Shown: positions 1 to 12,730, counted from the first letter of the stretch. The stretch is DNA of 64,000 nucleotides from Cryptomeria japonica (GCF_030272615.1 NC_081405.1:649549420-649613419), one strand, 5' to 3'. Notes: a model not told the origin generated them from the sequence alone. Made by a program: numbers and translations.

Positions 1-205
1 TAATTGAGAATGTAATCAGAGTATATTGGGCTGCATATGGGTTATTGTATTGGGTAGGTAGGCTTATGTTTCTGAGCAAAACTGAGGGGTTTTCTTACTG
101 GTTCTTTCCCCTCAGTGCTCTTTGAACCAGTCACCATGTAAAAAATATATATAATTAATATAATTTTAGTGGTCTCATCCACTTTTATCAAAAATAAATA
201 AATAA

Positions 206-640
206 ACAGTATATATCATGATAATCCAATAAAACAATTCTTGTACAAATGAACATTAGCAATGACCAATAATTAAAATGAAATGTTTGTCTAACATGAC
301 AAAACATTAAAATGAATGTAACCCAAAATAACAGTATATATCATGATAATCTAATGAATTGCTATTGATTCCAGCCCATTTCATGACAAAGAAGAAAAAG
401 GCTTGTCTAACATTACAATGAGTGTAACCCAAAATAACAGCATATAATTGAAATCTCCTGTGATTCCAGAGCATTTCATGACAAAGAAGAAAGGCTGGTC
501 TAACATTACAATGAGTGTAACCAAAAGTAACAGTATATATCTTCATAATCCAATGAAACGTTTGTATTAATTCATGAGCAAATGAAAATTAGAAATGGCC
601 AGTGATCCCGGGCTATTTCATGACAAAGATGAAGGAGCTG
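206..640. repeat. Degenerate tandem repeat, about 4 copies of 95-130 bp
   Basis: The block 'GTAACCCAAAATAACAG' + 'TATATATCATGATAATC' + 'CATTTCATGACAAAGAAGAA' + 'TCTAACATTACAATGA' recurs at about 206-310, 311-416, 417-509 and 510-630 with internal indels. The short ORFs read through it on either strand are just the repeat read as protein. No coding function is visible. Confidence 0.75.
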
Positions 641-724
641 TATGCCATTCAAGAGCCGAGAAGATATGTCTTACATTCTCGGAGAGACTCGGAGAGAGAG
701 GCTTCTATTAGCCTTGGCCCCACT

Positions 725-1040
725 GCTTCTCCTAAATTCCATATACTATAGGGGTGCATAAAACTCAACAACTTAGTAGAACTTTCAAAAAACACTCACC
801 AAATCTCTGTTCTTCTTGATAGATTCCTTATGGCGTTCCCCTTGGCAAAACTGGCCTGCGTGTGGGGAATTGAAAACAATTCTTTCAAACTTCCTTTCTT
901 AGATTTCCAACTTGATCCATTCTGGTTGCATCAATCTCATACATCAACAATGCTCCACGCCTCTCTAAGTTCGAAATTGAAAGCCCAGCCGTATCATACA
1001 CTCTTAAGACCTCTGCTTTGACAACATTCAAAAACTCAGT
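725..1040 (-). pseudogene. Decayed tandem copy of the BMT5-like gene (exon 3 relic)
   Basis: Read on the minus strand, this stretch matches exon 3 of the intact gene at 3754-3273 almost block for block. It has the same acceptor context ('TTGTCAAA(A)CAG'), then residues corresponding to RVYD-AGLSISNLERR, the MYEIDATRM block and the ERIVFN-SPHAG block. The phenylalanine of NFPHAGF is changed to serine. The reading frame shifts between the IDATRM and ERIVFN blocks, and an in-frame TGA appears there. Homology stops near 725, before the conserved C-terminal LGEC region, so the copy is truncated as well as frameshifted. The exon with the SAM-binding GEGDFSFS motif was not found upstream. It is a dead tandem paralogue. 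A plus-strand ORF over the same bases (830-1021) is a shadow. Confidence 0.8.
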
Positions 1041-2093
1041 AAAAAATCTTGTAAAATATAAGTATCAACAGATGAGAACAGAGCATGCTGATGGGGTTTT
1101 TTGGACACTTCAACCAGAATTATGCTGATATGGAAATGATATGTATCTAAAATCTTGATTATAAACAAGGGCCTTATCAAATAAGCCGCTGTATAATTTT
1201 TGAAGTAATTAAAAATGGTGATATAAAATTGAGCCCAGATGCTCAATTAACTGAATTTTTTTTCTCATACCATACAAATAAATAACTTGAAGAGGATTAG
1301 TACCAATGCCTTAAGAATTTTCAAACCATAAGATAATGATACAAATAAAATAATCAAAAAACAAGTAATTTTTGGAATAAGATTAGAAAAAAAATCCCTA
1401 AAAATCAAAACATAAACAGTGTATGATTAGATTAGGACTTAATCTCATGTATGACTTTGAGATTTTTCATTGCAAATTGTGTTCTATAATCCAAAACTTT
1501 CGTTCGGGAATCAAATTTGTTAGATACTCTGGTTCCATTTTATATAATTGTTGAGTTTTTCCTACAGAACTGATCTGTACACCTGAAAAAAAAAATCATT
1601 TTATGGATTTAATCTCTTCTCACAAAAATGAATTGCATATTTTTAGGTGTCTGGATTCTGTTCGAATTATTTTCTAAAATTTACATCTTAAAAATAACTG
1701 GTGTTGATGAACACTTCTACGAATTTGCTAAGCAGGGATGATCTTATATAAAAACCTTGGATTAAGATAACAATTTTGAAATAAAGAACGAAGATACAAG
1801 CAATTGTACAGTATGACTCAGTCTATTGCTAAATCCAAACGCTGATATAATCTAATGCATCCCCAAGTGCTGACACAAGTAATTAAATAGAACTAATAAA
1901 TGGATGATGTCTAAAAGCGGATTATAGTTCTCCCTTTTATATAATAACCGGGCATTCAGATCACACATTTCAAAGTCAAAGGCATGAAATAACAAGAACT
2001 AGGAAGTGAGTCCAAGTAGAAACATTAAAATTTGAATTCAGAAGTCTCAAGGTCAAATTAATAGCATGAATATGCATCATGTTCATTTTCAAG

Positions 2094-2246
2094 AATGTAG
2101 ATTCAACCTAAATAAAATAAGGGATAAACTGCAGATAAAGTCCAATGTAGATTCAACCTAACTATAATTAGGGATAAACTGCAGATTAAGTCCAATGTAG
2201 ATTCAACCTAAATAAAATTAGGGATGAACTGTAGATAAGTCCAATG
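2094..2246. repeat. 50-bp tandem repeat, 3 copies
   Basis: 'AATGTAGATTCAACCTAA' recurs at 2094, 2144 and 2194, an exact 50-bp period. Each is followed by 'AGGGATAAACTGCAGAT-AAGTCC' with few mismatches, and the third copy decays at 2246. It lies in the intergenic/intron-relic DNA between the decayed and intact BMT5-like copies. Confidence 0.9.
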
Positions 2247-2742
2247 AGATTCAAAATTTGTCAGTTAGTCTTTCTGTCAAATGATTTTTTATTATAATTA
2301 TTTATTTGAAGTTGTTCTTCAAATCCTAACACATATATTAATACAAATAAAATCATATATAAACTAAATATATATCAGAATAATCCTACATCCTCTTACT
2401 ATTGTCCATAAAAAATTTCACAAAATTATAAATATACATAAATAAAACTTGACAAAATTAAGAGAGAGCTCACACACTAGTGCAAAGTCTCAGTTGAAGA
2501 AACATTTTCATCATACCAACAGGCATGAAAATTATTGTCTCATTTCACCAAGCAGACATACCAACAGGCACCCCTAAACCATAAGCAACCTCAGAACTAA
2601 CTCTGCCAAAGAATTAACAGTGCTCCAGCTCTTCAATATAGTGCCTTTATAATACATTAAAGCACAACCCAAAACCAGTACCCGTTTAGCTAAATTCCCA
2701 GAGTTCACTAAACATTAAACACCCAAGAGAAAGCAAACTTAC

Positions 2743-2805
2743 CTGAGCAGTTACCGCTCTTAATGGATCCCATTGATCGTTTAGTGTCATGTACCAATTC
2801 ACTTT
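2743..2805 (-). pseudogene. Relic first exon of the tandem BMT5-like copy
   Basis: On the minus strand 2805-2743 is bounded by a polypyrimidine 'TTTTTTTTCTTAG' and by 'CAG|GTAAGT'. It is open for 21 codons. Its last 18 bases align with exon 1 of the intact gene, and the 20 bases after the splice donor (GTAAGTTTGCTTTCTCTTGG) are identical to those after exon 1 of the intact gene at 5105-5086. I read it as the 5' exon of the decayed paralogue whose exon 3 lies at 725-1040. A cryptic exon of another gene is not excluded. Confidence 0.5.
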
Positions 2806-3272
2806 CTAAGAAAAAAATTCAGATTGCAAACACAAAAATGAGCCAAAATATTGCATTATAAATTTACAAATTCTAAAACCATCGAAGCACAAAATCTGAA
2901 CCAAAATAGTGCACAATCAATTTAGAAATCCTTAGAAATCATAAAACCTTTAACTGATAAAAGCCTTGAAATTTCAACATACTTTTCCTGTCCCAAATGC
3001 CGTAAACAAATTTAATTATTTATTTGTTTCTTTTCGGAAAAGGCCCTTAGAAATGGCAGGCTATAAATCAAAAAAATATTACAGTATTTAATGAAAATTT
3101 GAATTGTACCCATAACATTATGTTTCAAATTACTGTCCAATCAATTTGCTACTCCATAATCATATGAATGGTTATGGCCCTGGGACTTGTAGTGATCCAT
3201 TGTATGACTGAAGATAACAAAGCACAAGTCAGTCCATTCCTTTGCATGGTATACACTGCAGGTGCATGCCAT

Positions 3273-5165
3273 TCACAAATTGTTCCTGGAGAACATATAA
3301 GTTTTACACTCTCCCAGATAGAAGGTTCTGTTGATTTGGTCTCCACTGCCCCTTACATTCATATAACCAAGATAATCTGTTTTTCTGAAACGAACAGACT
3401 TCTTCAAATATAGCCCATACTTTTCTGCTTCTCCTTCTAAATTCCATTCTCTGTAGGGTGGCCCCACCTTGTTAGTAACATGGATTTCTCCATACATTCT
3501 CAACAGCTTGGTAGCACTTTTGAAAAACATACTTAGCAACCTATTGTTCTTCTTGATGGCTACTTCACCGCGTTCCCCACCCCAAAAAAAGCCTGCATGC
3601 GGGAAATTGAACACAATTCTGTCAAACTTGCAAGCTCTGAATCTTCCGTCATAGTGCAGTCTGGTTGCATCCACATTATACATTACTGTTACTCTACGTC
3701 TTTCCAAGTTCCCAATTGAACTATGAGCTCTATCGTAATCCCTATAGACTTGCCCTGTTTTGACAACATTGAAAAGGAGAGTCAAAAAAATATATTGGGA
3801 ACAAACAAAAAGGATTACGAAGAAGGAATAGGGCATATTTTTTACTTATTTATTCCAAGTTGTGATTGATACCTTTGCTATCAAGTGATGTGGCTACGAT
3901 GTTTGGTGCACATCCAAATGCAGTTGCCAAAGCTGAAGAAAATGAGAAATCGCCTTCTCCAACTAACAGAATGCTTTGTAACTTAGAATAATGCATTCGC
4001 CTCCTGATCTGTACCGTAGGTTGCCTCTACAATATGAATTTTCTTAACCAAAGTAATTTTAAAATGATAATATCATCAAAGAGTTTGTGGCAGAAACTTG
4101 TGGGAAAATTATTCATAAAGTTTTGGATGGCATTCTGGGATCCGTTATCAAGATGACAAATAAGTGTGAGAGTTTTCAATCAAGTGTTGAACGGTACCTT
4201 TAGAATCAAAATGATAGTAAACATTATGCGAGAGCCTTTTAATTAATTTTTGGATGGCACTTCAGAATTCGTCATTGGATGACGAAATCTTGTGCAAAAG
4301 CTTTTAATCAAGTTTTGGATGACACCCAGTGACTCATTATCGGCATAAGAAATTGTTGATCAATAATAATATCAATATTATTTCTTTTCTATATTCAAAT
4401 TTTTTTAATAGGTATTTAATTATTGATGAAGATTCAAAATATTTGGCATTCTAATATTGTAAATTATTCAGTTTGAATAATATATTTTAAAATTTGATTT
4501 GTATAAGTGACTCATATTTATATTAATAGGTGAACTCTATAAAAGAAAATGCCTGTACTTTAAAATGAACCACCCAAACAAATCAAACTTAAAATATGCT
4601 GTTTAAACTCGACCTAATAACCCTCTATAAACTTTTACTTACTTAAATAACTCATCTAATCAATCATTCTCATATCTAAAGACCATTTACATGCTCCCAA
4701 TTCCACTTACATAATCTCATAAAACAGATTGGTAAAGCATGATCCCTTAAACTTTAAACACCTAGTTAAATTGTTATTCGTTTTTTTTTACAAAATCAAT
4801 ATCTATAATTTCTTAACCACTTTAATCAAATACTTCAACCAAATAAACTCAGATAATCTTAGTCTCCCAATACTCTCAGAATCTCATCCTACAGAAATTG
4901 GCAAAGAAAAACCTGGAAACACACTTCTTCTCCTTGCCCGCTCACAATTGCAATAACATTCTCAATACTCAACCAGACTCAAGATCAAAATGCTATACCC
5001 ACACACAGCTCCATTCGTAACATTGACCAAGACTCAAATCAACATTCTCAATACTCTCACACAGCTCATACCATTACCAGCATGACCAAGAGAAAGCAAA
5101 CTTACCGGGAACAGTACTGCCCTCTGTCTTTTCTCATAAGAGGTCACATTTCTACCATATGCCAT
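3273..5165 (-). CDS. BMT5-like / DUF2431 Rossmann-fold methyltransferase family protein (3 exons)
   Basis: Three exons join in frame: 5165-5106 (20 codons, phase 0), 4026-3873 and 3754-3273, giving 231 aa with a TAA stop. Donors are GTAAGT and GTATCA; acceptors are TTGTAG and AAACAG; introns are about 1.08 kb and 118 bp. Residues 40-50 carry LLVGEGDFSFS, the SAM-binding motif I of the family; SLDSK follows at 67-71, NFPHAGF (the family's N/D-PPF-like motif) at about 121-127, then the GEIHVT-K and LGEC blocks. In yeast, Bmt5 methylates 25S rRNA uridine. Plant DUF2431 proteins are mostly uncharacterised, so substrate and location are unknown here. The N-terminal 30 residues are poorly conserved; the start is the first ATG after a plausible TATA box. 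An alternative start is Met31 in exon 2. The length suits the short plant members. Call: family sure, function inferred. Confidence 0.85.
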
Positions 5166-5295
5166 CGTTGAAAAATATAATGAAATTTGGCACCAGGGAA
5201 AAATACAAGGAGATTTCACCGTAGCCCAGCAGCCGCAAGCTTCTCCTACAAACAAAATGGAATGGAATACCGGAAAAGAACGAAATGAAACGGGG

Positions 5296-5305
5296 TAAAT
5301 ATATG
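5296..5305 (-). promoter_or_regulatory. Candidate TATA box of the BMT5-like gene
   Basis: On the minus strand 'CATATATTTA' lies about 130 bp upstream of the ATG at 5165. That places a transcription start near 5265-5275 and leaves a 5' UTR of about 100 nt. Position and sequence suit a plant TATA element; there is no other support. Confidence 0.4.
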
Positions 5306-5309
5306 TGTA

Positions 5310-7240
5310 ATTTTTTTTTCCTTTTGAGTGGCCGTTTGATGTTAGTCATTAGGAGCGTCGGCGCAACCATTTAAAGTTTCTCTAAATAATTCTTATACTG
5401 GATACGTATATTTTCATAGGCATTATAAAATGGGTCAGCTTTAAAACCATACATTAAGTAAAATATAAGTTTAGAGATTGTGAGTCAATTCTGATCGATC
5501 AACACTTTTAAGTCTAGAAGTCAAAGCTTAGTATGTGTGATTTAAGCCATCAGGATAAGATGTTATTCTATCTCTACTATCCTTGACTACAGAACATGCA
5601 AGTTGTCTTTTCTCAGTTTCTTAGATATACTCCATCTACCCTTTGTCATGGACTCTTTTTTTAGTTGTGTGATTAATAGTCTTTCTTTTCTTTCAATATT
5701 AATTCTTACTTAAGTTTTTTCACTATGAAAAATCTTCCATCAAAATGTGATTTTTTAAAGAAGACTTTTTGTCCACAAATCATTTTGGCTATCAAGCACT
5801 AGATTTTTTGTCCATAAATCATTTTGGCTATCCTTATGATGTTAGAACCTTCCACTCACCAAGATTTCATATGTAGTGCACTAATAGTGTTTTAATAAAA
5901 ATAAAATTCAAGCTAATTTATGTACTAATAATGTTTTAATGAAAATAAGTGGAGGTCTAAATTATAGGTTCTCTCTTCATGTTTTTTATTAGGGGAAAAT
6001 AGGTTTTGAAGGCCCCTGAAACCCTTTACAGCATTAGATCAAAAGATAGCCATTGGAGAGTACTGAATCACAGTTTAGGTACATATTTTACTATGATCTT
6101 ATATAATTTATTCAATTTTCTCTCTGTAATGTTAAATCGATAAATAAAAAAAATTATTAAATGCGGTCATATGACCATCAAAATTAAGCTCTTAGTTGTG
6201 ATTAGTTTTTGTTGTTTCGGATTCAAGGGTAAAGTAGGTTTTGAAGGGATTGAAACCAAAAAAGAAAAGTTGTTGTACAAGATAAGCTATACCAAACAAC
6301 AACCATCAGACACATAAGAAAGTGAAATTGCAAACCAACAACCAACAAGGGACAAGTAGGTTTGAAAATTAGAGCAATGTAATATTCATCAATGAGTCCA
6401 ATTCAAAAATTAAGCAATACAACATCATAATTTGCCACAGTACAAAAAAGTCTTCTACTTATCAATCAATATTTACTTGGAATACTTATCTTTTAAAAAA
6501 TCTAGCTAAAATACATCAGAGATGTGTGCTATTCAACTCCTCTTTCATTCTATTTGATCTATTTGTATTTATGTTAAATTTTTACTTGTATTTATATACA
6601 TTATTTTATTCGTGTCGGCTTTATTTCAAAATTTGTAGTTTTAACTACTCCTTAAAAAAATTGTTTGGGCCAATTACATGGATTTCACGGATCCACTACC
6701 ATTAAAAAAACATTAGAATGCATTCTAATATTTTATTACAAATTAAATCATTATATATATATTTTTAATAGATAAGTGCATAAAGGTAGCTCCCTTTCAT
6801 TCAACAACACTAGAAATATTACATCATTATATTTAATTATTACATGATAATACTAATAATACCAATAATGTTAATAATCTTATATTTTAATTAAAATATA
6901 TTTAATTCATTTAGAATGCAAATTATTCCAAGTTAGAATTAGAACTAGAATTATATAGATTATATTAATTTTATAATTATATCATTTTAAGGTTCTTGTA
7001 AATTATTAATTATAACTCTAGTCTTAATTAATATTTTTACTAATTTATAATTATTTTAAATTTTAAGTAAATAATTATTATGTGAGAATAGTATAATATA
7101 AATATTTAATTTTAATTTTAAATTTATATAATAATTAAAATATATTTCTAATTCTAAAAACATTGTAATTATTATTCAGGTTTATGAATTTAGCTTATTG
7201 ATTATTATTTTTAAAGTTAAACAATAATAATATAATTATA
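5310..7240. other. AT-rich intergenic DNA, no gene seen
   Basis: I see no supportable ORF or element ends here. It holds a 51-bp direct duplication ('TTTTTGTCCA-AAATCATTTTGGCTATC') at about 5752-5832 and a very AT-rich, low-complexity run at 6720-7240. There is an isolated 'GGGTAAAGTAGGTTTTGAAGG' / 'GGGGAAAATAGGTTTTGAAGG' pair (6227 and 5993), probably a degraded repeat. Confidence 0.6.
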
Positions 7241-7241
7241 A

Positions 7242-7625
7242 AGATGGTGATGAAGTCAAGGAAATGGATGCAGAAGGAGAGAAAGAGGAGGAATTAGATG
7301 AGGGAGAGGAGTTGGATGAGGGCATGGAAGAGGTGATAGACTCGGACAACGGAGAGGAAGAGGAGGCTGATGGAGAGGTGGCTCGTAGAGCCTATTCGTG
7401 AGAGAGGCTTGGTGCACTTTCAAGGAAGGCGTGTTTAGCAGCAACCTCAACAATTTCAGGAGGCTCCTGGACTCAGATGATTGGTGTCTTTCGGAGGGGT
7501 CAAATGAAAATCTCCCTAGCATAGGGGATGCACTAGTGGATATTATTCTCTTTATTAGAACAAAATTAGGGAATAGGATACTGGTGTTCGGGTTGGTTAG
7601 GGTGTATTTGCCTAGGTTTTTGTAG
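7242..7625 (+). pseudogene. Decayed ORF fragment with acidic C-terminus, family unknown
   Basis: Frame 7244-7401 reads as a highly acidic run of Glu/Asp (E-E-E-L-D-E-G-E-E-L-D-E-G motifs) ending in TGA. An overlapping frame from 7398 is open for 75 codons. GC content rises sharply above the AT-rich flanks, as expected for the remnant of a coding exon or transposon ORF. I do not recognise the family. The bordering AT-rich DNA and the (TA)n tract just after it suggest a fragment, not a gene. Confidence 0.35.
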
Positions 7626-7750
7626 TCAGGTTCTTATTGTAGCGATGATCTCTCCTTAGTTGAAGAGATTTTTGGATATGTGATAACATAACTATGTATT
7701 TATTTTCTTTTATTAATATAGGGTGCTATCACCACAACTGATAGCACTTA

Positions 7751-7857
<107 letters not shown>

Positions 7858-7859
7858 CA

Positions 7860-8490
7860 ATCAATTATAACACTAATTCTGCATAATAATTAAATTATAT
7901 TTCTAATTCTAACTATTATTAATTATTAGAATTATAATACATTTGAATTAGATTAAGTTTATACTTAAGATTAGATAATAATTATCAAAAAAATTATTTA
8001 ATAATAATAGCCACTATGTGATACTTGCCTTTTATTTATTAGTAAGGCATCGAGAAGAAATTGTACTAATAATAATAAAAAGGATTACAGTATATGGTAA
8101 CCCTACTAAGGGAATATGTCAGATATCCTATTCAGCTGAGATATATGTCCAATAGTCACATATATAGATCCTTGCTAACAAATATCTATATACTAGAGGG
8201 TCATCAAAATATCTATGCCCCATATCCTTCCTAGCTATACCAAGTGATGCAAGGGCCACCCTACAACCCGATTATACAATGTGATTACAAAATTTCAAAA
8301 TATATCCAAGTTGAGCCCAAAAATATTTAAATCTCGATGCTCATTCATTAGTTCACCCAATAGGAAACTAGAATAAACCATTAAAAAGTGAAAGCCTTGA
8401 TGTCTCCAACGAAGAGATTAATCCAATACTAATTGCTTTCCTTTATTCATAGATAGGAAAACATACTAACCCCTAAGAGCGCTAACTCAT
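7860..8490. other. AT-rich DNA without recognisable gene
   Basis: The first 150 bp are of the same low-complexity AA/TT/TAAT type as upstream of the TA tract. From about 8040 the composition becomes normal and the sequence may be the 3' flank of the decayed minus-strand ORF that follows. No motif was recognised. Confidence 0.5.
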
Positions 8491-8493
8491 TCC

Positions 8494-9167
8494 ATGTCCA
8501 AACCCACTGGGTCATGGCTTGTCCTACCTATCTCCACTTTTGTTGCATCCAACACCTCATCATTGATATCTACCCAAGAGTCATCTTCTTTATCCTCACT
8601 CTTGAGGCCCTCAACTTGCATATAGTCTTTGATCCAATATTCTCCTTAATTCAACATTAATCCCAACACCTTCCTCAATGAGACAACTTTCCTCCTAATA
8701 ATGGGTTGTATGCCCTCAAATTCCTTCGCATCCCAGACCATGAGCACTGACCTTTTCAAAACCTATTTGCCTTATCTCCTAATACAAAAATAGTCTTTTG
8801 GGAATGGGATTCTTAGCTCTTCATCAATATTAGCAGCCACCAGGCCTAAATATTCTAGGAAAGCCTCTTTGAAGACTATTTTACATAGTTTCTTAGCACT
8901 CACCTTGGACTCTCCCATTGTTAACACAATTTCTAAGAACACTACAATGATATCAATATTAACCCAATAACAATGTTGTGAACACATAAATTCCCCACCA
9001 AGAATTTTATTCACCACATGGATGAATAGCTCATGAGAATAGTTGGTCATAGCCTTGAGTCTCTTCTCCTTCACCTCACCCATAAATGACACTTGCCTTT
9101 TGGTTGAGAGTAACCTAATTAGGAAATCCATGAAAGTGTTGGGCGAATGATTATTCAACTCCTTCAA
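8494..9167 (-). pseudogene. Decayed ORF of unknown family
   Basis: The minus strand is open from 9167 to 8772 (131 codons). After stops at 8772 and shortly below, the same frame continues with protein-like, acidic sequence (SEDKEDDSWVDINDEV) down to a TGA near 8494, with only three internal stops in about 225 codons. That pattern means one long ORF that has acquired nonsense changes. Residues include a conserved-looking helix-rich segment and an IPFPKDYF block. I recognise no domain, signal peptide or membrane segment. It is probably a repeat-borne gene, since its surroundings are all repeats. Confidence 0.45.
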
Positions 9168-9169
9168 AT

Positions 9170-10133
9170 GGAAAAGGATTGATGTAAATCAGAGTCGAAA
9201 AAGAGAAACAAGAATTCAACTGCCTCACACAGACTGGTATTTAAAGAAATTAATCCCTTGATCTACCCAAATCTACTCAAAGAATGGCATAGCCATGACT
9301 TAATTTAATCATGATGAATCAAATCCTAGACCAGCTATAACTATCCTTCAAAATCATATTAATTCCACCAAGATAATGGGCACACAAGCCATATATTAAT
9401 TCCAATATCCTCCTCTCACCAATTCTCCTAGTCATGACTAAATGTGATATAATGTTTGTCTGTCAATGTTGCCAATTTGAGTCGCCTCAAGGCACCATAT
9501 CATGATATAAGTTATTATGTGGATTTACTTGGACAAGTGTTGTTAGGGTATAATTTCCAACGCCTCTATCCAAAGAATAATGTCTGATGTAGCCCCAAAA
9601 TCCATCCTCTTAATGATGATCCCAATCACCTTGCACTTGTGAGCCTTAAGTTTCAACTATTTCTATCAAGTAGATGACCTTTCCAAAAGGATTTCCACTA
9701 TGGAATCCCATGTCCTTATGATTCTAGTTCATGCAAATTTCCTATTTGTGTCCTAGCCTACCTTCTTGATGATGAGAAAATTAGCTTGGTTAATAAATCA
9801 GACCAATCCTTTCAACCATGCCCCTATTAGCCACCACGTTAGCCAAACCATTCGTATTTGTATTAACTTATTTGTAGGTCATGATTGATAGTGAATTCCT
9901 TGCATAATTATAGCAATTCCATAATGTATACAGTAAAATTGGAAGATTAAAATACTGTAAAACTTAATAAGATTTAACCACATAAAATCCTAGTTCTACA
10001 ACATGAAATCCAACATACACCAATGAAGAATCTAAAAAACATGCAAAGTAACAAATATGAAAGATTATACCCTCAGATGCTCAATAGGGTTTGATCTTCA
10101 TTGTTTCCTTTCTTGATTAATCTTTCATTGATA
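9170..10133. other. Intergenic or degraded repeat DNA
   Basis: There is no supportable ORF. 'TGTTAGGGTATAATTTCC' near 9539 looks like an LTR-type start and the stretch may be an old LTR fragment, but no partner copy is in the window. Confidence 0.4.
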
Positions 10134-10850
10134 TGTTGGTGTAGTATCGTAAATTGTCATCAGGCCAATTTACACCTCATGTTTATGCCCCTACTATAGC
10201 ATGTCTTCTCTTCATCTCCTATTAAGGTTCAATTTGTGCTCAATCTCTAGTTCTGATTCCACATACACCCACTAATTGATTCTCTAGAGGGTTGTCCTTC
10301 TCCCTAGGTCTAAATTAAGGTCCCTTATTGAGAAAGACTACAGTGCCCATTCCCTTGTCCTAGGACCAAAGTGCCCATGCCCTGGTCCCTCTTAGTTGGG
10401 CCTTATTTTGAAATGGGACAAGGGCCCTATCTCTCTAGTGGGAATTCAATTTTGTTTCTCTACATGACCATTGGAGGTCGACCTAATCGGTAAATGACTT
10501 AGATCCTCCTATATAAAGACATTTGATCAACCTAATTTTATCTGTCTGTCCAAAGTCTCCATCTCCAAGCAATCAAACATGCTTGCATTCATTAATTATT
10601 CATCATCAAGCATTTTTCAGGGTCTTCAATGCTAGATATTATTCATTCAACCATAGTAGAGAAAAATTACATCATTAATATGCAAGAATCTATGTGTGAT
10701 TAAGGTTTTGTCATGTTCATGCCATTTCATACAACATATGTGATTACATTCAAGAAGCGAAGAATCATCATCAACAATTGCTAGTTCAGAGGTATATCTT
10801 TCCATTATTTATTTTAGTATTTGCATTTATTCATTCAAGTTTAATTTCTA
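10134..10850 (+). mobile_element. Partial or solo LTR (plus orientation)
   Basis: The sequence begins with TG in 'TGTTGGTGTAGTATCGTAAA'. It has a TATA box 'CCTATATAAAGAC' at 10508-10520 and a transcribed-looking, T/A-rich leader after it. The 3' boundary is not visible and no second copy is present, so this is called an LTR from its start and promoter only. It abuts the minus-oriented LTR described next and probably inserted into it. Confidence 0.4.
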
Positions 10851-11919
10851 AACCAAAGTTTAACCTAGGAAAACCCCTATTCCCGACCATTTTCCCTTCT
10901 CCAATGTGTGCAGGAATAGATACCGAGATGCAACTTTTAGGATCGACATAATTCATAGAGACGAACAAATTCCCCTTTGGATGGTGAAAAGTGTGGAGGC
11001 CCAGAGCGACTAGCACTTTGGTCTTGATAATTTAGGTTGACCTTTTGGGAACAAGTCCAAACATTCACATATTGCTCAAATCCATGTTTGTAGCTCTGTT
11101 TGACAACTGCAACTCACTGTTTATGCATAATCTCTTCAATTTCAACACATTTACCCTAATTTCAACATTTTCCCAATTCAATTTAAAAAGAGAGAATCAA
11201 ACTCCAACATGTTAATGTAATCATAATTCTCAGTCCCACCTTTGTTGGATTGAGGCTACTATTGGATTCGCCCTTCTTTAATTTAATTGGTCTCTAAGAA
11301 AAAAATAGATTTTTAACCACATAATTAGATGAAATCCTAATTTTTCACCACTTATAGTTGGTTGCTCTTAGATTTATATAGTGCACAAGAGCTCCATAAA
11401 GAACTGATTATGGTTGTGTCGATGCTTGAGTGATTGATCGCTCATTAGGATATTCGAGTATTAGTTCATTTATTAGAGATGGATAAAGAGAACTTGGATC
11501 CTCTTTTTAGAGAGTACCCTAGAAATGAAGGGCTACAATTAAGAAGTGGAAGGATGAAGGGTTGGCTTAGATTAGATGGTAGGTATAGAAACTGGTATAA
11601 TATTAGAGAGGTGGTTAAATGTAAGTTAAGAGATGAATGACAATTATCATAAAGGGAAAAAATTATTGAATTAATTAAACAAATAAAGATTTATTTAATT
11701 AATAGAGGAAGTGGGGCCAATTAAATTAAAAAATATATATTTAATTTAGGGAAAGGATAATTTAAATTAAAAATATTCATTAAATAGGAAAAAGCTAGAA
11801 GAGGCTTGATGAATTAATCAAATAAATAAATAATTGTTTAATCAATAGAAGGCTTGGGATAGAATAATCTAATAAATAAAATATTTATTTAATTAGGCTA
11901 GGACAATTTTAGGTGTCCA
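10850..11919 (-). repeat. 3' LTR of Tat copy 1
   Basis: On the minus strand it starts TGGACACC at 11919. It then has the low-complexity TTTAATTAAATAAAT zone shared with the LTR at 22155, and a TATA box 'CACTATATAAATCT' at about 11371-11384. The lower boundary near 10.85 kb is uncertain because the neighbouring plus-oriented LTR interrupts it. Confidence 0.55.
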
Positions 11920-12339
11920 TATTTTGTTCCTCTTTGAGACAATGTAACTTGTCATGCTATTTCAAAGAAAAATAAAGCATTGGTACCATAAGTTGCCATT
12001 GGTAAGGATGACAACATGCCCCCTCAAGAGATTGTGTGAAAATTTTGCAAAAAAATTGGACAGTATTTAAAAAATAAAAAAGACTAGAAAAAGGCCAAGC
12101 AAGATGAAAAACAAGGTGAAAAATCTAAAGACAAACGAGAATGGGATCTCGAGGGATCACAACGATGATGAAGAGTCACCACAAGTAACTAGGGTTAGCA
12201 TCCCTATCAATAGGAGCTAGGAAGAGGCATCACCTCATTTACATCCATCACTTTCATGTCCGACAACATGAGCATCCTAGGGAGTATGGAAAGCCGATAT
12301 GCACCCTATCATGCTTCTACTTTCATGCATTTAATGCAT

Positions 12340-12730
12340 CATAAGTAGCGCTAGAATGCATTTTGCCAAAAAATGCAACAGTTAGGAAAATTTTGAAATC
12401 ATGCATAGGTTGTATATTAGCGCGTCTAGGTTTCGGCTTAATGTGTATAGGTTATTAGCATATCTATGGTTATGAAAAATGCATCTAAAGCCTGCAAAAG
12501 TGTGTTTATGGTAAAAATGTGTTTAGGGTCAATACTAGCACATATGTGATGAATAGTAGCATGTATATGGTCAAAGTGTGCATGTGGAACTGATGATTGC
12601 ATTTGTGGTTTCTAGGTGAGTTTGTGATCCAAGAATCTACATCTAGGGTCTACAACAGTATGTTTTGCACTTTTAAAACTGTGTTTAGGAATTATTAGCG
12701 CATCTGTGATAAACATAAGTGCATTTATAG
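12340..12730. repeat. Degenerate TAGCGCAT-type minisatellite, copy 1
   Basis: Repeated 'AGTAGCGC', 'TTAGCGCGTCTAGG', 'TTAGCATATCTATGG', 'CTAGCACATATGTG' and 'TTAGCGCATCTGTG' motifs are spaced 15-45 bp apart. The same motif on the opposite strand fills 21085-21550 in copy 2. In both elements the block lies between the PMD start and the 3' LTR, so it is an ancestral part of the element. Confidence 0.6.

Noticed and set aside
3168-3654. Plus-strand ORFs of 61-81 codons
   Set aside because: Shadows of exon 3 of the BMT5-like gene on the minus strand.
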